Origin: a virus | Virus record (IMG/VR): IMGVR_UViG_3300042400_000238 | Location: 1-41,978 of that record | Length of the DNA: 41,978 bases | Direction: 5' to 3' (one strand) | Program-made: the position numbers and the translations under genes | Notes under the pieces: generated by a model | The model's input: the letters and a program-made list of their open reading frames with translations, nothing else | Told to the model about the DNA's origin: nothing | Databases searched by the model: none | In this document: positions 19,503 through 29,863 of the stretch, in pieces | How the letters are laid out: each line of letters starts with the position of its first letter | How positions within the stretch are numbered: position 1 is the stretch's first letter

Positions 19503-22500
19503 TTAATATCCTCTAACATTCCAAGATACTGTGCCACTTGTTCTGACCCCAGCACTATTAAATAAGTATATCCTAAAACTTTCAGGATAAGTTGATATAT
19601 TACCACTTGTATTTGCTGTTGTAATGTTTACCAAGTATTGATTTGCATTAACAACAGAAGCAACCTGATAAACTCCGTTAGGAGCAGTTCCACTTGTAAA
19701 TGTTAATCTTACCTTTTGACCAGCTAATAATCCGTGAGCAGTTGCATTTAAAGTGACAACATTACTTGTAACTGAGTATGTTCCTGTAATCACTGAATCT
19801 TTAAAATCATATACTGGTGTTAATAAAGTAGTGCCATTTGGTGAAACTGTAATACTTGATATATCTATAAACTCTTTTGCAAGATTTACTATTGTTCCAT
19901 CAGAATCGGTGCTAAATGCACTAACTGAGCCAGAATCAGTAATTAATTTTGCACTTAATAATACGTCTAATGATTTCAATAAATATAAATCTGTGTCTAA
20001 TTCAGTTGTTACATTTACAGTTACCTTAACGTATCTAAATAGTGTTGCAAATATAGCTTTTGCGCCAACAATTGTAGTATATGTAATTCCGTCTTGTGAC
20101 GTTCCAATTTCAAATGAAATTGTCGGGGTACCTGAAATTAACTCACCTTGATAATTTAATGTAATTTGACTGCTACCTAGAACTGTACCGTAATCAAATA
20201 TTTCAACATAGGAGCCACTTCCGTTATTTGGTTGAATAAATATTGGATAACCTGCTGCTATTTGTGCTGATGGGTCGGCCCATGAACGAGATGTAAAATG
20301 ACTTGTCCATGTTTCCGTTGTATTTACAGGAAGAAGCAAACCTGTTCCATCATTAATAGCAGATGATTTAGTTCCACTAAATGTACTAAAGTATTGTGCA
20401 TTAAATACAAAATCAGGTGGTTGAGAAACTTGGCATGTAATACTTACTGGAGATGATAAGTTGTCATCAGTGTCACGAGTAACAAGCCAATAAGTATATG
20501 TTCCGCCACTTAGCTCTAGTATTGATGTAAATGTACCATTTTTATATCCAATTTCTTCAGCACTTGCATATACATCACCTTTTTTAATTAATATATCTTG
20601 AATAGGCAATGATGTTTTAGCTGGCAATTGCCAATAGAGCAATACATTGTTATCCACAATTTGTGTTTTTATAGTAGATACATCTATTGGGCTTGGGGCA
20701 AGTTTAGTGGCTGTAATTGCTAAAGGTAATGATTGGCCATCAAGAAAATCAATAGAATGAACATTAAATACTTTATCGCCAAGCCAGTTGGCAGGTAATG
20801 TTATTGTGCTTGATTTTGTATAAATTACATCAGCGTCATAAGTGATTTTATATTGACTTAAGCCAAATAAAGGTGATGCGTCATTCCAATCCAATGTTAC
20901 GGTTGCATTTGTTAAGCTAGTATCAGCATAAGTATAAGATGGCACGTGCATCTCTGGAGCAACTGGAATAACCCTAGTGTAGTTTATTGCTAATGATGTG
21001 GCTGAATATCTATTATCAGTATCATAAGAGCGAACATACCATGTATTATCACCCAACTCTGGTATTACTGAGAAGTTTAATGCGTTGCCTTTAAATAGGA
21101 ACCCATCTGAACCCCATGCTGCATCAGTATCTCTTAATTCATATCCAGCTATAGGCAATGTCGTTCTTATTGATGCTGACCATGATAATTGCAAAGCATT
21201 ATTAACTATTGAAGTTGAACTAAATAGCGGTGCGCTTGGTATAACTTTTGTTACAACAACAGATGTTGCCGCAGATTGTTTATTTTGACGGTCAACCACA
21301 GTAACAGTAAATGTTCTGTTTCCAACCCAATCTACAGGCACAGTAAGCGTTGATGTTCTTGCTGTAACCGTTGTTGAGTTATAACCAATAATGTAATGAC
21401 TTAAAGCAAACTCAGGTGATACATCTATCCAATCTAATGTCAGAGATGTAGTAGTCAATGATGTGTCTGAAAAATCATAATTTATTTCAGATACAGCAGG
21501 TACAGGTGATGGTGTAAATGAAACAATTGAGCCATTTATGCTATATAAATTAATTACATCAAGAGCTTTTACAAAGTAGTCTTGAGAAACTCCAATTGGC
21601 CCAGGATTAATTAAACATTCAGATGATGTGCCGCGATAAAGATAACCATCAGTACCCCATCCAGAATTAGTGTATCTTACTTCATAACCCCATAAGTCTA
21701 ACTCTTTATTATCATCCCAATTTAATTTAAGTTTATCTCCACTAGCTGATGCGGTAATGCCAGTTACACTGCCAGGAGGGTTTGTTTTACCTGCAACAGT
21801 ATGATTCTCAGCATAAGCCCAAGGGCCAGCTCTACCATCATCTGTAACATATCTAACTCTAATTCTGTATTCTGAACCTTCTTCTACATCGGAGAAGTAG
21901 ATACATGTATCACGAATATCTGCTGATTTAGATGTTTCCCATATCAATGACGTATCGCCTGAGAAATCAATTTGACCTTCAATGTATTTAGCAATAGAAG
22001 GTAATGTCGCAGGATTGCTAAAAGACAATTTAATTCTGTAAAGGAATTGATTTGGAGCTGGGCGAAGCATAACCGTTTCATCACTAATTATTGCAGTAAT
22101 TACTGGCGCAACTGTAATCTTATCTTTCATCAATAATGGTGGAAGCGTTAATTGACTGTCAAATGCAGGTATTGGCTCTAAATCACTATCGTATATAGCA
22201 GGTGAGTAATCTACCAATGTCAAAAGTGCTGACATGTTATTAGATGGCTCAATACTTTGCACAATCAAATCAACCGATTCGCTACTCATCTCACCAAACA
22301 TGAATAGATTGTTTACAGCGCCTTCAGTCGATGTAATTGAGCTAGTCAATGTGATGGTATCGTAATACCCATCAGAAGGCTTAGAAGCCACCGTACGTGT
22401 AATGCTAGAGCCATCCTCTAAGCGAATTCTGATGGTGTAAGTTACACCAGCATCCATTGGCATCGTTTCATCAAGGCGAATAGATGTTGTAGAGATAAAC

Positions 22501-25343
22501 TGTGCAATGCGACCAGTTCCTAAACCCCACATAGGTACGTCATGGCTTACTTTAACCAAGTCACCACGAGTGCAGATTAAGTTCTCAATATCCGCGTTAA
22601 GCGTATAGGTTTCTGGTCGAAGTTTGATTTGGGCAAAATGGAAACGAGCATGCTTATGAATTGCATCGCGTGATGTCACGCCAGGGAATTGTATTTGCTC
22701 AAATAATGTGGCATTTGTTTCATTGTAGCCATCGTTATAAACAATATACTCATCAGGCTGATAACCTTGGTCTGCATTTTTAAATGGAATTCTAAATGCG
22801 TGAGGCAGCTTAGGTAATGCTTTAGTGGATTCAAATCCCCATGAGTTATGCGGTGTAAAATATTGAGCAGTTACAGTACGTGGTTTATCTGTAACAACTG
22901 TCCATTTACCATCTATTAATGTTGGAGATGAACGACCTGCTGCGCATATATCACGAAGCACATCTAAAAGACTTTGTTGGTCTGCTACGATAGAATCAAA
23001 TATAAATTCATTTGCTTCGCAATACTCATGCCAATCTTCAATTGAAGTTAAGTCTAATTGTGCGTCTGTAACAGCCTGGGCATTAGCAGGATGTTGCAAT
23101 ACATACCTAAACAATGATGCAGGATTGCGCGTAGGTCGAAGAACCCATGTTGTAGTTGCAGAATCCCAGTCTAAGCAAACTGAAATTACTGTCGCTGAAA
23201 TGCCTTCTAGCGTTTGATTGATTTGGTCAGTTGCTTTAAATTTTAAAGCAGTCATAGCCATAGGCTTAGGTGGATTAACTGGTCTTGATGCACCGTAGGC
23301 TGTAACTGAAGTTAAAATAGACATACTCATGCGCTGATACTTAATACCACCAGCAACGTATTCGTCAGTAGTAGGCGTATTTCTACGAATTCTTACTTCA
23401 TACTTACCTTTTGGCACTATAAATGGCACATTGTAACTAAACGCATCTTTGCGTTTAACAAAGTCAGTTCCAGAAACACCAATACGAATTGTTGTATCCC
23501 TTCCTGTTCTACTAATGCTACCAACACCAATAGTTGCTGTAGTTTGTTTTACTACTGGCGTTGCGTAATAAGCCATGCCATAGTTATTATTATCTGATGC
23601 TGTCTGAGTAGTTAAATTTAAACCACTGTATGTAGCTGGCATTGAACTGCGTCTATCTACTGTGCTAAATATTTTAGAGCCGTGCATACAAATTCTATAT
23701 AGCTCTATTTCATTTGTAGGAATAGTTGGATATAAAGTATATGTTGTATCTAAATTTCTTGTAGTGTTCTTTAATTTAGCAAGCATTGAAGCACTTGGAT
23801 TAGCTGTTGATGTATCTGAGTAACTACCATAACGAACAATAAGTTTATTAAACTTATCAACAGTCAAAAACGCCCATCTATAAACTGGGGTTGGAGTTGT
23901 TTGAAATCCTGAAGGAGTGCTGCCAAAAAATGCACCATCAAGAGTGACGGTTGATTCTTTAAATACATATTCAAGACCACCCCAAGGCTCTAATGGAGCC
24001 AATGTATCATTATCTAATTGACGAACTTGTACATCAGCAGTAAACAATTCTTCCTTAATATTACCCGCACCCTTTCCATCCATTTGCAATAATCTTAAGC
24101 CTCTTGGGAAATGCAAGTTCACACTAATAGAAGTGCATAATTCATTTACTACTTTTTCATACCAATATGATTCGGCCATCTCAACATTGACGGCTAATTG
24201 CTCAACGTCATTTGGATATATTGAATTAAAGTATGAGTAATTTTCACTTAAATCTTGAAAGCCACTAATAGTAGCTTGGTCTAATTCTTCAAGCGTATTA
24301 ATGTCAGTTGACCCAATACGCATGTCAGATATTTGCAATGGGCCATAACCCCAAACCAATAACATTCTTAAGTAAGATGTATCTGTATTTGATTCAGCGT
24401 ATATCTGTGCGCCCAACAATCCTGTAAAGCGCATTTGACCCAATACAACAGGGATGGCACCGTATTGAGATGCTTGGTTGCTACCGCCTTGTAATAAGTT
24501 CTGAGCAAGGGCTGTGCCAGGAGATTCTGGCTGAGCTGGCATCCTAACTGGGAATATGGCATTTAATAATAAACTACCAACTACCGTAATACCTGCTTGA
24601 ACAGCCGTAGCAGTCCATCCTGATAATGCCAATGCTTCAGGGCCAACAATATAAGCCGCAGCCACTACAATCGCAATGGTTAATATCATTTTCAATACGT
24701 TACCTTCAGCAACGGCTCGGTATTGAATAACATCACCTGGCAATGGAACAATATGCCATTCTTCTTGTGGAACTAATTTGCCATTAACAAATATAACTGG
24801 CAATACATCGTATTCTTCAGCTACAGGATACTGAGCTTTAATATATTCAATAATTTCTGCAACAGAAGAATCTGCTGGAACCTGACCATCAATTCGCTCA
24901 GTCTTTAACGGATGAGGTTTAATGGCAAGCGTTAAATCACCAACATTTACTTTTTCGACATAACGATAAAAACCTTCAACGCGATGCTTCCATAGCCCAG
25001 TGTCAAAACGCTCAACGGTGGTATTTGTATGCTCACTGACGTGAATAAATTGATTGGGTGACACTACGACCCCAACGTGCATAAATAAACCGTTTACACG
25101 AAGCAGGGCAACGTCACCAATGGTAGGAGTTTCAACTTTTTCCCAGCCTTCTTTCCCTAGGGCTATAAGTTGCTCTATTTTTGTCTGCTGTTCTGCCTCG
25201 TATTCTTCGGCAAACGATGGCAGCTCAATATTATATTGTTCTTTATAGATTAACTTAACTAAACCCCAACAATCAAGACCGTCTTTATCACGGCCTTTTT
25301 TTAGGTATTTAAGACTAATATAATCATTCCACCATGTTTTCAT
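19503..25343 (-). CDS. Tail tip fusion: NlpC/P60 (K) + gpI-like + gpJ-like host specificity protein
   Basis: 1,946 residues. (1) About 1-135: NlpC/P60 peptidase with Cys25 (LDCWGLV), His89 (FMHVGVV) and a third polar site His101, as in lambda gpK. (2) About 140-265: a ubiquitin-like segment (VNVGDLTLAIKPHP, LPVIFVNGKL, LPGDVIQYR) and two membrane-prone helices, as in gpI. (3) About 270-1950: the gpJ-like body (LGQMRFTGLLGAQIYAES, VWGYGPLQISDM and later), with fibronectin type III-like stretches at about 1180-1560 and a fibre-like C-terminus. Thus three separate lambda genes are fused here. Peptidoglycan cleavage, tape-measure handling and receptor contact would be in one chain. Confidence 0.88.
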   Translation of the reverse strand: MKTWWNDYISLKYLKKGRDKDGLDCWGLVKLIYKEQYNIELPSFAEEYEAEQQTKIEQLIALGKEGWEKVETPTIGDVALLRVNGLFMHVGVVVSPNQFIHVSEHTNTTVERFDTGLWKHRVEGFYRYVEKVNVGDLTLAIKPHPLKTERIDGQVPADSSVAEIIEYIKAQYPVAEEYDVLPVIFVNGKLVPQEEWHIVPLPGDVIQYRAVAEGNVLKMILTIAIVVAAAYIVGPEALALSGWTATAVQAGITVVGSLLLNAIFPVRMPAQPESPGTALAQNLLQGGSNQASQYGAIPVVLGQMRFTGLLGAQIYAESNTDTSYLRMLLVWGYGPLQISDMRIGSTDINTLEELDQATISGFQDLSENYSYFNSIYPNDVEQLAVNVEMAESYWYEKVVNELCTSISVNLHFPRGLRLLQMDGKGAGNIKEELFTADVQVRQLDNDTLAPLEPWGGLEYVFKESTVTLDGAFFGSTPSGFQTTPTPVYRWAFLTVDKFNKLIVRYGSYSDTSTANPSASMLAKLKNTTRNLDTTYTLYPTIPTNEIELYRICMHGSKIFSTVDRRSSMPATYSGLNLTTQTASDNNNYGMAYYATPVVKQTTATIGVGSISRTGRDTTIRIGVSGTDFVKRKDAFSYNVPFIVPKGKYEVRIRRNTPTTDEYVAGGIKYQRMSMSILTSVTAYGASRPVNPPKPMAMTALKFKATDQINQTLEGISATVISVCLDWDSATTTWVLRPTRNPASLFRYVLQHPANAQAVTDAQLDLTSIEDWHEYCEANEFIFDSIVADQQSLLDVLRDICAAGRSSPTLIDGKWTVVTDKPRTVTAQYFTPHNSWGFESTKALPKLPHAFRIPFKNADQGYQPDEYIVYNDGYNETNATLFEQIQFPGVTSRDAIHKHARFHFAQIKLRPETYTLNADIENLICTRGDLVKVSHDVPMWGLGTGRIAQFISTTSIRLDETMPMDAGVTYTIRIRLEDGSSITRTVASKPSDGYYDTITLTSSITSTEGAVNNLFMFGEMSSESVDLIVQSIEPSNNMSALLTLVDYSPAIYDSDLEPIPAFDSQLTLPPLLMKDKITVAPVITAIISDETVMLRPAPNQFLYRIKLSFSNPATLPSIAKYIEGQIDFSGDTSLIWETSKSADIRDTCIYFSDVEEGSEYRIRVRYVTDDGRAGPWAYAENHTVAGKTNPPGSVTGITASASGDKLKLNWDDNKELDLWGYEVRYTNSGWGTDGYLYRGTSSECLINPGPIGVSQDYFVKALDVINLYSINGSIVSFTPSPVPAVSEINYDFSDTSLTTTSLTLDWIDVSPEFALSHYIIGYNSTTVTARTSTLTVPVDWVGNRTFTVTVVDRQNKQSAATSVVVTKVIPSAPLFSSTSIVNNALQLSWSASIRTTLPIAGYELRDTDAAWGSDGFLFKGNALNFSVIPELGDNTWYVRSYDTDNRYSATSLAINYTRVIPVAPEMHVPSYTYADTSLTNATVTLDWNDASPLFGLSQYKITYDADVIYTKSSTITLPANWLGDKVFNVHSIDFLDGQSLPLAITATKLAPSPIDVSTIKTQIVDNNVLLYWQLPAKTSLPIQDILIKKGDVYASAEEIGYKNGTFTSILELSGGTYTYWLVTRDTDDNLSSPVSITCQVSQPPDFVFNAQYFSTFSGTKSSAINDGTGLLLPVNTTETWTSHFTSRSWADPSAQIAAGYPIFIQPNNGSGSYVEIFDYGTVLGSSQITLNYQGELISGTPTISFEIGTSQDGITYTTIVGAKAIFATLFRYVKVTVNVTTELDTDLYLLKSLDVLLSAKLITDSGSVSAFSTDSDGTIVNLAKEFIDISSITVSPNGTTLLTPVYDFKDSVITGTYSVTSNVVTLNATAHGLLAGQKVRLTFTSGTAPNGVYQVASVVNANQYLVNITTANTSGNISTYPESFRIYLFNSAGVRTSGTVSWNVRGY

Positions 25344-25858
25344 TAATATAATCCTGGGAAATAAGACGGTGTAAAAGTATGGGCAGGGAACGGTTCAATT
25401 GCCAAAGATTCTACATTCAAATCTGCCACTATGCTATTAGCATTATACGTTATTCCGCTCATTAAAAACCCTGGGAATGAAATTTCTAATACATTAGGTG
25501 TCCTAGTTAATACCAGTTCTATGCTTACGTTCAATGCAGTAGTAGCCAACCGTATTGTCGGTGTAAGGTATCTAGTTACATCGTTCAAAGTAATTTGGCA
25601 TCGAGGTGCTGCGTCAGCTTCTTCTGAAGGCAACGTAATTTGAAAAGGCAAGAATACATAATCATTGCCACGGCTTTTTATTCCATAGATTACATCATCA
25701 TCTGTAGTAATAAGACGTTGCGTATAGTTATCAGTTAATCTTATTGGAGTGGCAATACCTGCTCCAGAGATGGTTAATAATACCGCTAAAGTATCGTCAC
25801 CATCTGGGCTAAACATAGCCTTTAAAGCGGCTGGTGAAAATGAACTTAATCTACTCAT
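25343..25858 (-). CDS. DUF1833 minor tail protein (gpL-like)
   Basis: 171 residues. The pattern PIRLTDNY, ITTDDDVIYG, YVFLPFQITLPSEEADAAPRCQITLNDV is the DUF1833 signature of phage minor tail proteins found between the M-like protein and the tip. The second half (ISFPGFLMSGITY, ESLAIEPFPAHTFTPSYFPGLY) matches the usual end of the family. The protein is thought to form part of the tail-tip cone. Overlaps 25855-26220 by 4 bases and is followed by the tip fusion with a 1-base overlap. Confidence 0.85.
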   Translation of the reverse strand: MSRLSSFSPAALKAMFSPDGDDTLAVLLTISGAGIATPIRLTDNYTQRLITTDDDVIYGIKSRGNDYVFLPFQITLPSEEADAAPRCQITLNDVTRYLTPTIRLATTALNVSIELVLTRTPNVLEISFPGFLMSGITYNANSIVADLNVESLAIEPFPAHTFTPSYFPGLY

Positions 25859-26220
25859 GGCATTTGCTCTAGTGAGAATGAAATTCTATATAAATTTGGT
25901 GCAAAATAAGAAATGCTAAAATATTTCCCATCTGATGATGGAATAAACCTTGCTTCAATAGTAGCTTGAGTTCTAGGATGTGTAAAGTCAAATCTAGCCG
26001 TGCCTCTTAATGTAGTATTGATAAATGTTTCCAATGTATCTATTTGGCTATCATCCATCACCATATCAACACTAAATTGCCTTGGCTTCTGACCTCTATA
26101 GCGCATCTTGGCTGGCCCAGCATCCATAGGGCTTGCCAATACAAGAACACCTGATGATTCAGAATAGCCTTGAGAGTCAATGCCTGTTGGTAATGTTGGA
26201 GGCCAAGTGTATGTTGCCAT
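25855..26220 (-). CDS. gpM-like minor tail protein (121 aa)
   Basis: 121 residues: MATYTWPPTLPTGIDSQGYS, the region QFSVDMVMDDSQIDTLETFI and the end ARFDFTHPRTQATIEARFIP. This is the usual build of the phage minor tail protein that follows the tape measure in lambda-like tails and joins tape-measure C-terminus to the tip. Trp6 and Pro pairs near the N-terminus are typical. It is placed two bases after the tape measure gene (26223). Confidence 0.82.
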   Translation of the reverse strand: MATYTWPPTLPTGIDSQGYSESSGVLVLASPMDAGPAKMRYRGQKPRQFSVDMVMDDSQIDTLETFINTTLRGTARFDFTHPRTQATIEARFIPSSDGKYFSISYFAPNLYRISFSLEQMP

Positions 26221-26222
26221 AA

Positions 26223-28970
26223 TTATCTTCCTACTAATGTTGGTCTTGCATTAAATGTATTGCGAATAGCTTGGTTAGCACCAGAGCCGTTGCGTCTAAT
26301 TTCACTAGCAACCATATCGCCAATGGTAACTTCAATTTTACGGTTTCCACGGCTATCTATTGTTTCATTTGCAGAGGCTTGTGCTGAACTGTTGTTATTG
26401 ATTACAACAGATACATTAGAACCCATTTTGCTTTGAGGCACAATAGTTCCTGTGGCTTGTGGAACAAACATTTCTGCACCACGCTCACCAACTAAATAAC
26501 TATGGTTTGGATTGACTTTACCACCTGCTGCAAAAGAACCGCCTGAATTCATATTGTAATATGTATCAAATGGTACATCAGGCCCTACTCCACCGTTACC
26601 GCCAAGCAATCCATTAAAGAACCCACCAATACCACCAGCTCCGCCTAACGCATTGCTTATAGAATTAAACAATGGCTCAGTTATGCTTTTTTGAATACTT
26701 AAGCGTAACAAATCTTTCAGTATGGAGTTAATCATATCTGAGAAACTTGTCTTAGTATTAGTAAAGAAGTCCGTCATAGCTTGAGCTGAGTTTCTAGCAA
26801 AGCCATCGTAGATACGCTCAAGTTCTTTAACCATTGATGCTTCTTCTTTTAAAGCATCTTTAGTTTCTTTATCTGCTTCTTTTTTATCTCTATCTAATTG
26901 CTCTTTCTTAGCAGTCAATTCAACCAATTGCATACGAGCTGCGATTTCTTTATTTAACGCATCAACATTCTCGCCTTTTGCTTCAAGCAATATTTTACGC
27001 TCTGTTAGGCGAGCTAAATTGGTAGCTTCAATGGCCGCTTCTGTTTTGCCGTATGTGTCAATCTCAATAATAAGTTTTGCTATTTTTTCATCAATAGTTT
27101 TTTGAGTTTCAATTTGGACTTTATTAACTTCATCCATTTTTTCTTTTAATAAGTCTTGGATATTGGCAGAACGCTCAACCAATAAATCTTCAGCCCTCAT
27201 CTCATCTTGCAATTCTTTTAAAGTTTTGGCTTGTTCTTTTTTAGCTTTAGTCGCTTCTTTAGTAGCGCCAGTAGCTTTGTCATATTTTTCTTTTAATATG
27301 GCTAATTTTGCAATAATTTCATCATCAGGCAACCCTGCTTTTCTGCCTTCAACCATAACAGTTGTCATATCTCGGCTATAAGCAATAGCCAACTCTTTAT
27401 TGGTTGTAAGATGTTTATTTAACTTAGTATATTCTTCTGACACTCTATTTAAGTTATTTACATCTACATCAGCAGCCAAAGCAATGGCATTTGAATAATC
27501 AAGAATGTTTTTACGGCCTTGCTCTATTTGAGCGTCAATCTCAGCTAACTTTTCTTTTGGAGTTGTAAACATCATAAATGGGCCAGCGTTTTTACCCATT
27601 CTAGCAACCCTATCGCGCTGCTCTTGCAATAGAGCAATTTGCTTAATCATGTCATTAATTTTGGTTTTTTCGTTAGCCATTTTATCGCCAACAGAAATAC
27701 CTTGTGATGTTAGATTTTTATTGCGCTCTATTTGCTCATTGATTTCTTTAAGTGCTGGAGTTAATCCACGAGCCTTATCAATCCATTTAAGTATGCTATC
27801 GCCAAATAATATGAATCCTGATATGGCAATACCAATTGGGCCACCTAAAGCACTAATAGCTACATTAAATCCAGTTACGGCTCTTGCGGCCAATGTTGTA
27901 CTTGCTACAACGGCAGCATTAAGAGCAATAGCTTCACGCATAGCCACTGAGTTGGCAGCAGCCCATAATGTTGTTGCTCTGGCATTATTTGTTAAAGCAA
28001 CAGTTGATGCGGCTTCTGCTAATGCCTTTTTCTCTAACAATACATTTTCTTTAACAATCTCAATTTGACGAATTTGGCTTGCACGAATTGAAGCATTAAT
28101 TCCTATGATAAATTTGCCTAATTGCGCTCCAACACCGACTAATGCGGCATTAGCAAGTAAGTTTAAGTTATCTGCTAAGAACAATATTGTTTGGCTGATA
28201 TTTTTAGACGCGCCATTAGCTTTGTCAGCCTCGCCAACAAATAATGTGAAGTTGTTTTTAAGAACAGTAATAGCACTTGAGATAGTGCCAACTGATTTAA
28301 CTTGCTCTTGCAATCCAGCAAGGTAAGCAGGGTCAGTCAATGCTTTGGCCAATACCTCAGCAGTCAACTCACCTTGGGTTGACATGTTTTTAAGTTCACC
28401 ATAAGTCACATTCAATGACTTGGCCAACTGCCTCATTATGATTGGTGCGCCTTCTGATACGGCTAAGAACTCTTGGCCATTTATCTTGCCAGAGCCAAAT
28501 GACTGAGAAAGTTGCAACATTACAGAGTTGGTTTCTTGCACCGTTGCATTTGAAACTCGCAAACTTAACGCAACAGATTCAGTAATCATCCCAATATCTT
28601 TTTGAGATGTACCGAAGTCGCGTAAGTTATTTGTTAGACGTGCGTATAAAACACCAATTGCACCAATATCAGATTGCGATTCACGAGCAATTCTAACTAC
28701 TGATGTATAAGCGATATTGTATTTTTCTAGGGATTTTGTAGCTAATTGAAGTTGAGCATCAAATTTCTTATACTCATCGGCTGTTTTTAATATGGTAGCC
28801 ACACCGAAAGCACCAGCAAGTCCGCTAAATGCGTTTTTAGCCATTGTAACGGACTTGTCGATGTTCCGCATCGCGGTATCAACACTTTTATTTGCCTTAT
28901 TCATGTCTGCTTGCAGACGCGCTATATCAGCAAATAACTTAATCTCAATTGAACCAGCAGTAAGAGCCAT
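26223..28970 (-). CDS. Tape measure protein (915 aa)
   Basis: 915 residues. N-terminal 260 residues fit the tape-measure domain (AGSIEIKLFADIARLQADMNK at the start; then QREFLAVSEG-like region near GKINGQEFLAVSEGAPIIMRQ). Hydrophobic stretches lie at about 260-285 and 370-390. Between 430 and 750 are long helices rich in Lys/Glu. The C-terminal part (about 770-915, FSDMINSILKDLLRLSIQKSI and the Gly-rich end) is the tail-length domain. By the common 0.15 nm per residue rule the tail should be near 135-140 nm (inference). It is preceded by the frameshifted chaperone genes, as usual. Confidence 0.9.
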   Translation of the reverse strand: MALTAGSIEIKLFADIARLQADMNKANKSVDTAMRNIDKSVTMAKNAFSGLAGAFGVATILKTADEYKKFDAQLQLATKSLEKYNIAYTSVVRIARESQSDIGAIGVLYARLTNNLRDFGTSQKDIGMITESVALSLRVSNATVQETNSVMLQLSQSFGSGKINGQEFLAVSEGAPIIMRQLAKSLNVTYGELKNMSTQGELTAEVLAKALTDPAYLAGLQEQVKSVGTISSAITVLKNNFTLFVGEADKANGASKNISQTILFLADNLNLLANAALVGVGAQLGKFIIGINASIRASQIRQIEIVKENVLLEKKALAEAASTVALTNNARATTLWAAANSVAMREAIALNAAVVASTTLAARAVTGFNVAISALGGPIGIAISGFILFGDSILKWIDKARGLTPALKEINEQIERNKNLTSQGISVGDKMANEKTKINDMIKQIALLQEQRDRVARMGKNAGPFMMFTTPKEKLAEIDAQIEQGRKNILDYSNAIALAADVDVNNLNRVSEEYTKLNKHLTTNKELAIAYSRDMTTVMVEGRKAGLPDDEIIAKLAILKEKYDKATGATKEATKAKKEQAKTLKELQDEMRAEDLLVERSANIQDLLKEKMDEVNKVQIETQKTIDEKIAKLIIEIDTYGKTEAAIEATNLARLTERKILLEAKGENVDALNKEIAARMQLVELTAKKEQLDRDKKEADKETKDALKEEASMVKELERIYDGFARNSAQAMTDFFTNTKTSFSDMINSILKDLLRLSIQKSITEPLFNSISNALGGAGGIGGFFNGLLGGNGGVGPDVPFDTYYNMNSGGSFAAGGKVNPNHSYLVGERGAEMFVPQATGTIVPQSKMGSNVSVVINNNSSAQASANETIDSRGNRKIEVTIGDMVASEIRRNGSGANQAIRNTFNARPTLVGR

Positions 28971-28979
28971 AATGAACCT

Positions 28980-29773
28980 CTAGCGTAAAATACCTTTAAT
29001 ATGTTGAGCCAGCTTAGATTGGTCTTGCTCAACTACTTTGCCTGGCGGTGGACAGTCTATCTTGCTAGATAAATGCACTTGTTCAACATATACCGCAGAG
29101 GCTTTCCTTATTATACTTAATTCCCAAGGCTTTAGGGTAAATCCATTTTGCTCTTGCCACGATGCTAACTCTTGCCAACTGAATGGTGCTTGCCCCATTC
29201 CTGTGTTCATGCAAGCACCAGCACTCATTAAGTAGTCAAATAAATATCTACAAGTTAAATCTGGCCACATTATTTCTGCACCAGATTCTTCGTATTGTTC
29301 TATTCGACTTACTTCTTGTTTATCAGGTATCGTGTATAACCATACATAATACCTGACAAATGTTATTACTTCGTTGGCAAGCTCGGCATAAAATTTTCAG
29401 TTTCATTCAGGAACTTTTCTACCTGCTCAGTAATGTAGTTAAGTTTTGGATTGCTATATAAAGCAAATGCACCGCCATCAATCGGGAAATTATCAATTGA
29501 TGCTGTAACTGCTGCATAAAACTCAGCTTGCAACTGACGTGTTTCTTCTGCTGCATTTTTAGATGCTTTGCCGCGTAGCATAGCAATAGAACGTGTTTGA
29601 ACTGCATTATCTAACTTGTATTTAGCATTAACGAATTCTTTAGAGCCTGGGCCATAAACATTAATTAATACTTTCTTACCATTAAACAACAAGTCCTCAC
29701 CTTTTGGGTTGAGAACGGTTAAACTTGCCGTATCTATTGTTTCAAACTGCGACAAATCAAAGTCTTTAGACAT
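28980..29773 (-). CDS. Tail assembly chaperone GT (frameshift product, 264 aa)
   Basis: Made by a -1 frameshift at 29390-29396: codons through Phe128 of the shorter G protein, then the -1 frame reading YAELANEVITFVRYY onwards to the stop at 28980. The second frame stays open from a TGA located just upstream of the slip site down to 28980. An ATG at 29270 is internal to it and not a separate start. G and GT chaperone tail tube assembly around the tape measure; this arrangement is conserved in long-tailed phages (lambda G/T). The joined length, the slip site and the place upstream of the tape measure all support it. Confidence 0.85.
29366..29773 (-). CDS. Tail assembly chaperone G (135 aa)
   Basis: Zero-frame product, ending EKFLNETENFMPSLPTK. 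The protein is acidic and helical, starting MSKDFDLSQFETIDTASLTV with a beta-strand segment (EDLLFNGKKVLINVYGPGSKEF). It is the major chaperone of the tail assembly, the shorter partner of GT. Preceded by CGGAGAG about 7 bases before the ATG at 29773. Small chaperones of this type carry no known catalytic motif. Confidence 0.85.
   Translation of the reverse strand: MSKDFDLSQFETIDTASLTVLNPKGEDLLFNGKKVLINVYGPGSKEFVNAKYKLDNAVQTRSIAMLRGKASKNAAEETRQLQAEFYAAVTASIDNFPIDGGAFALYSNPKLNYITEQVEKFLNETENFMPSLPTK
29390..29396 (-). promoter_or_regulatory. -1 frameshift slippery heptamer
   Basis: A AAT TTT in the zero frame of G (minus strand): an X XXY YYZ heptamer, permitting AAT to re-pair as AAA and TTT as TTT in the -1 frame. 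The frames match exactly what a GT product requires. No downstream pseudoknot was tested. Confidence 0.85.
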
Positions 29774-29863
29774 AATACTCTCCGTAAAAAAAACTCCGTA
29801 AAAAGATGAGGCGCGTGACGGAGGAACACGGTTTGTCAGCTAATGCTCTAGCCTCAAAAACTA

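Noticed and set aside
19753-20151. 132-codon plus-strand frame opposite the tail tip gene
   Set aside because: Antisense to a strongly supported gene and composed of Thr/Val/Ser-rich sequence typical of a reversed beta protein.
27163-28326. Plus-strand open frames up to 139 codons opposite the tape measure
   Set aside because: Antisense shadows of a long helical, Ala-rich gene; hydrophobic low-complexity translations without start signals.
28980-29270. Independent 96-residue gene
   Set aside because: The frame is open without a stop upstream to the slip site, and the ATG at 29270 has no ribosome binding site; it is the C-terminal half of the GT frameshift product.
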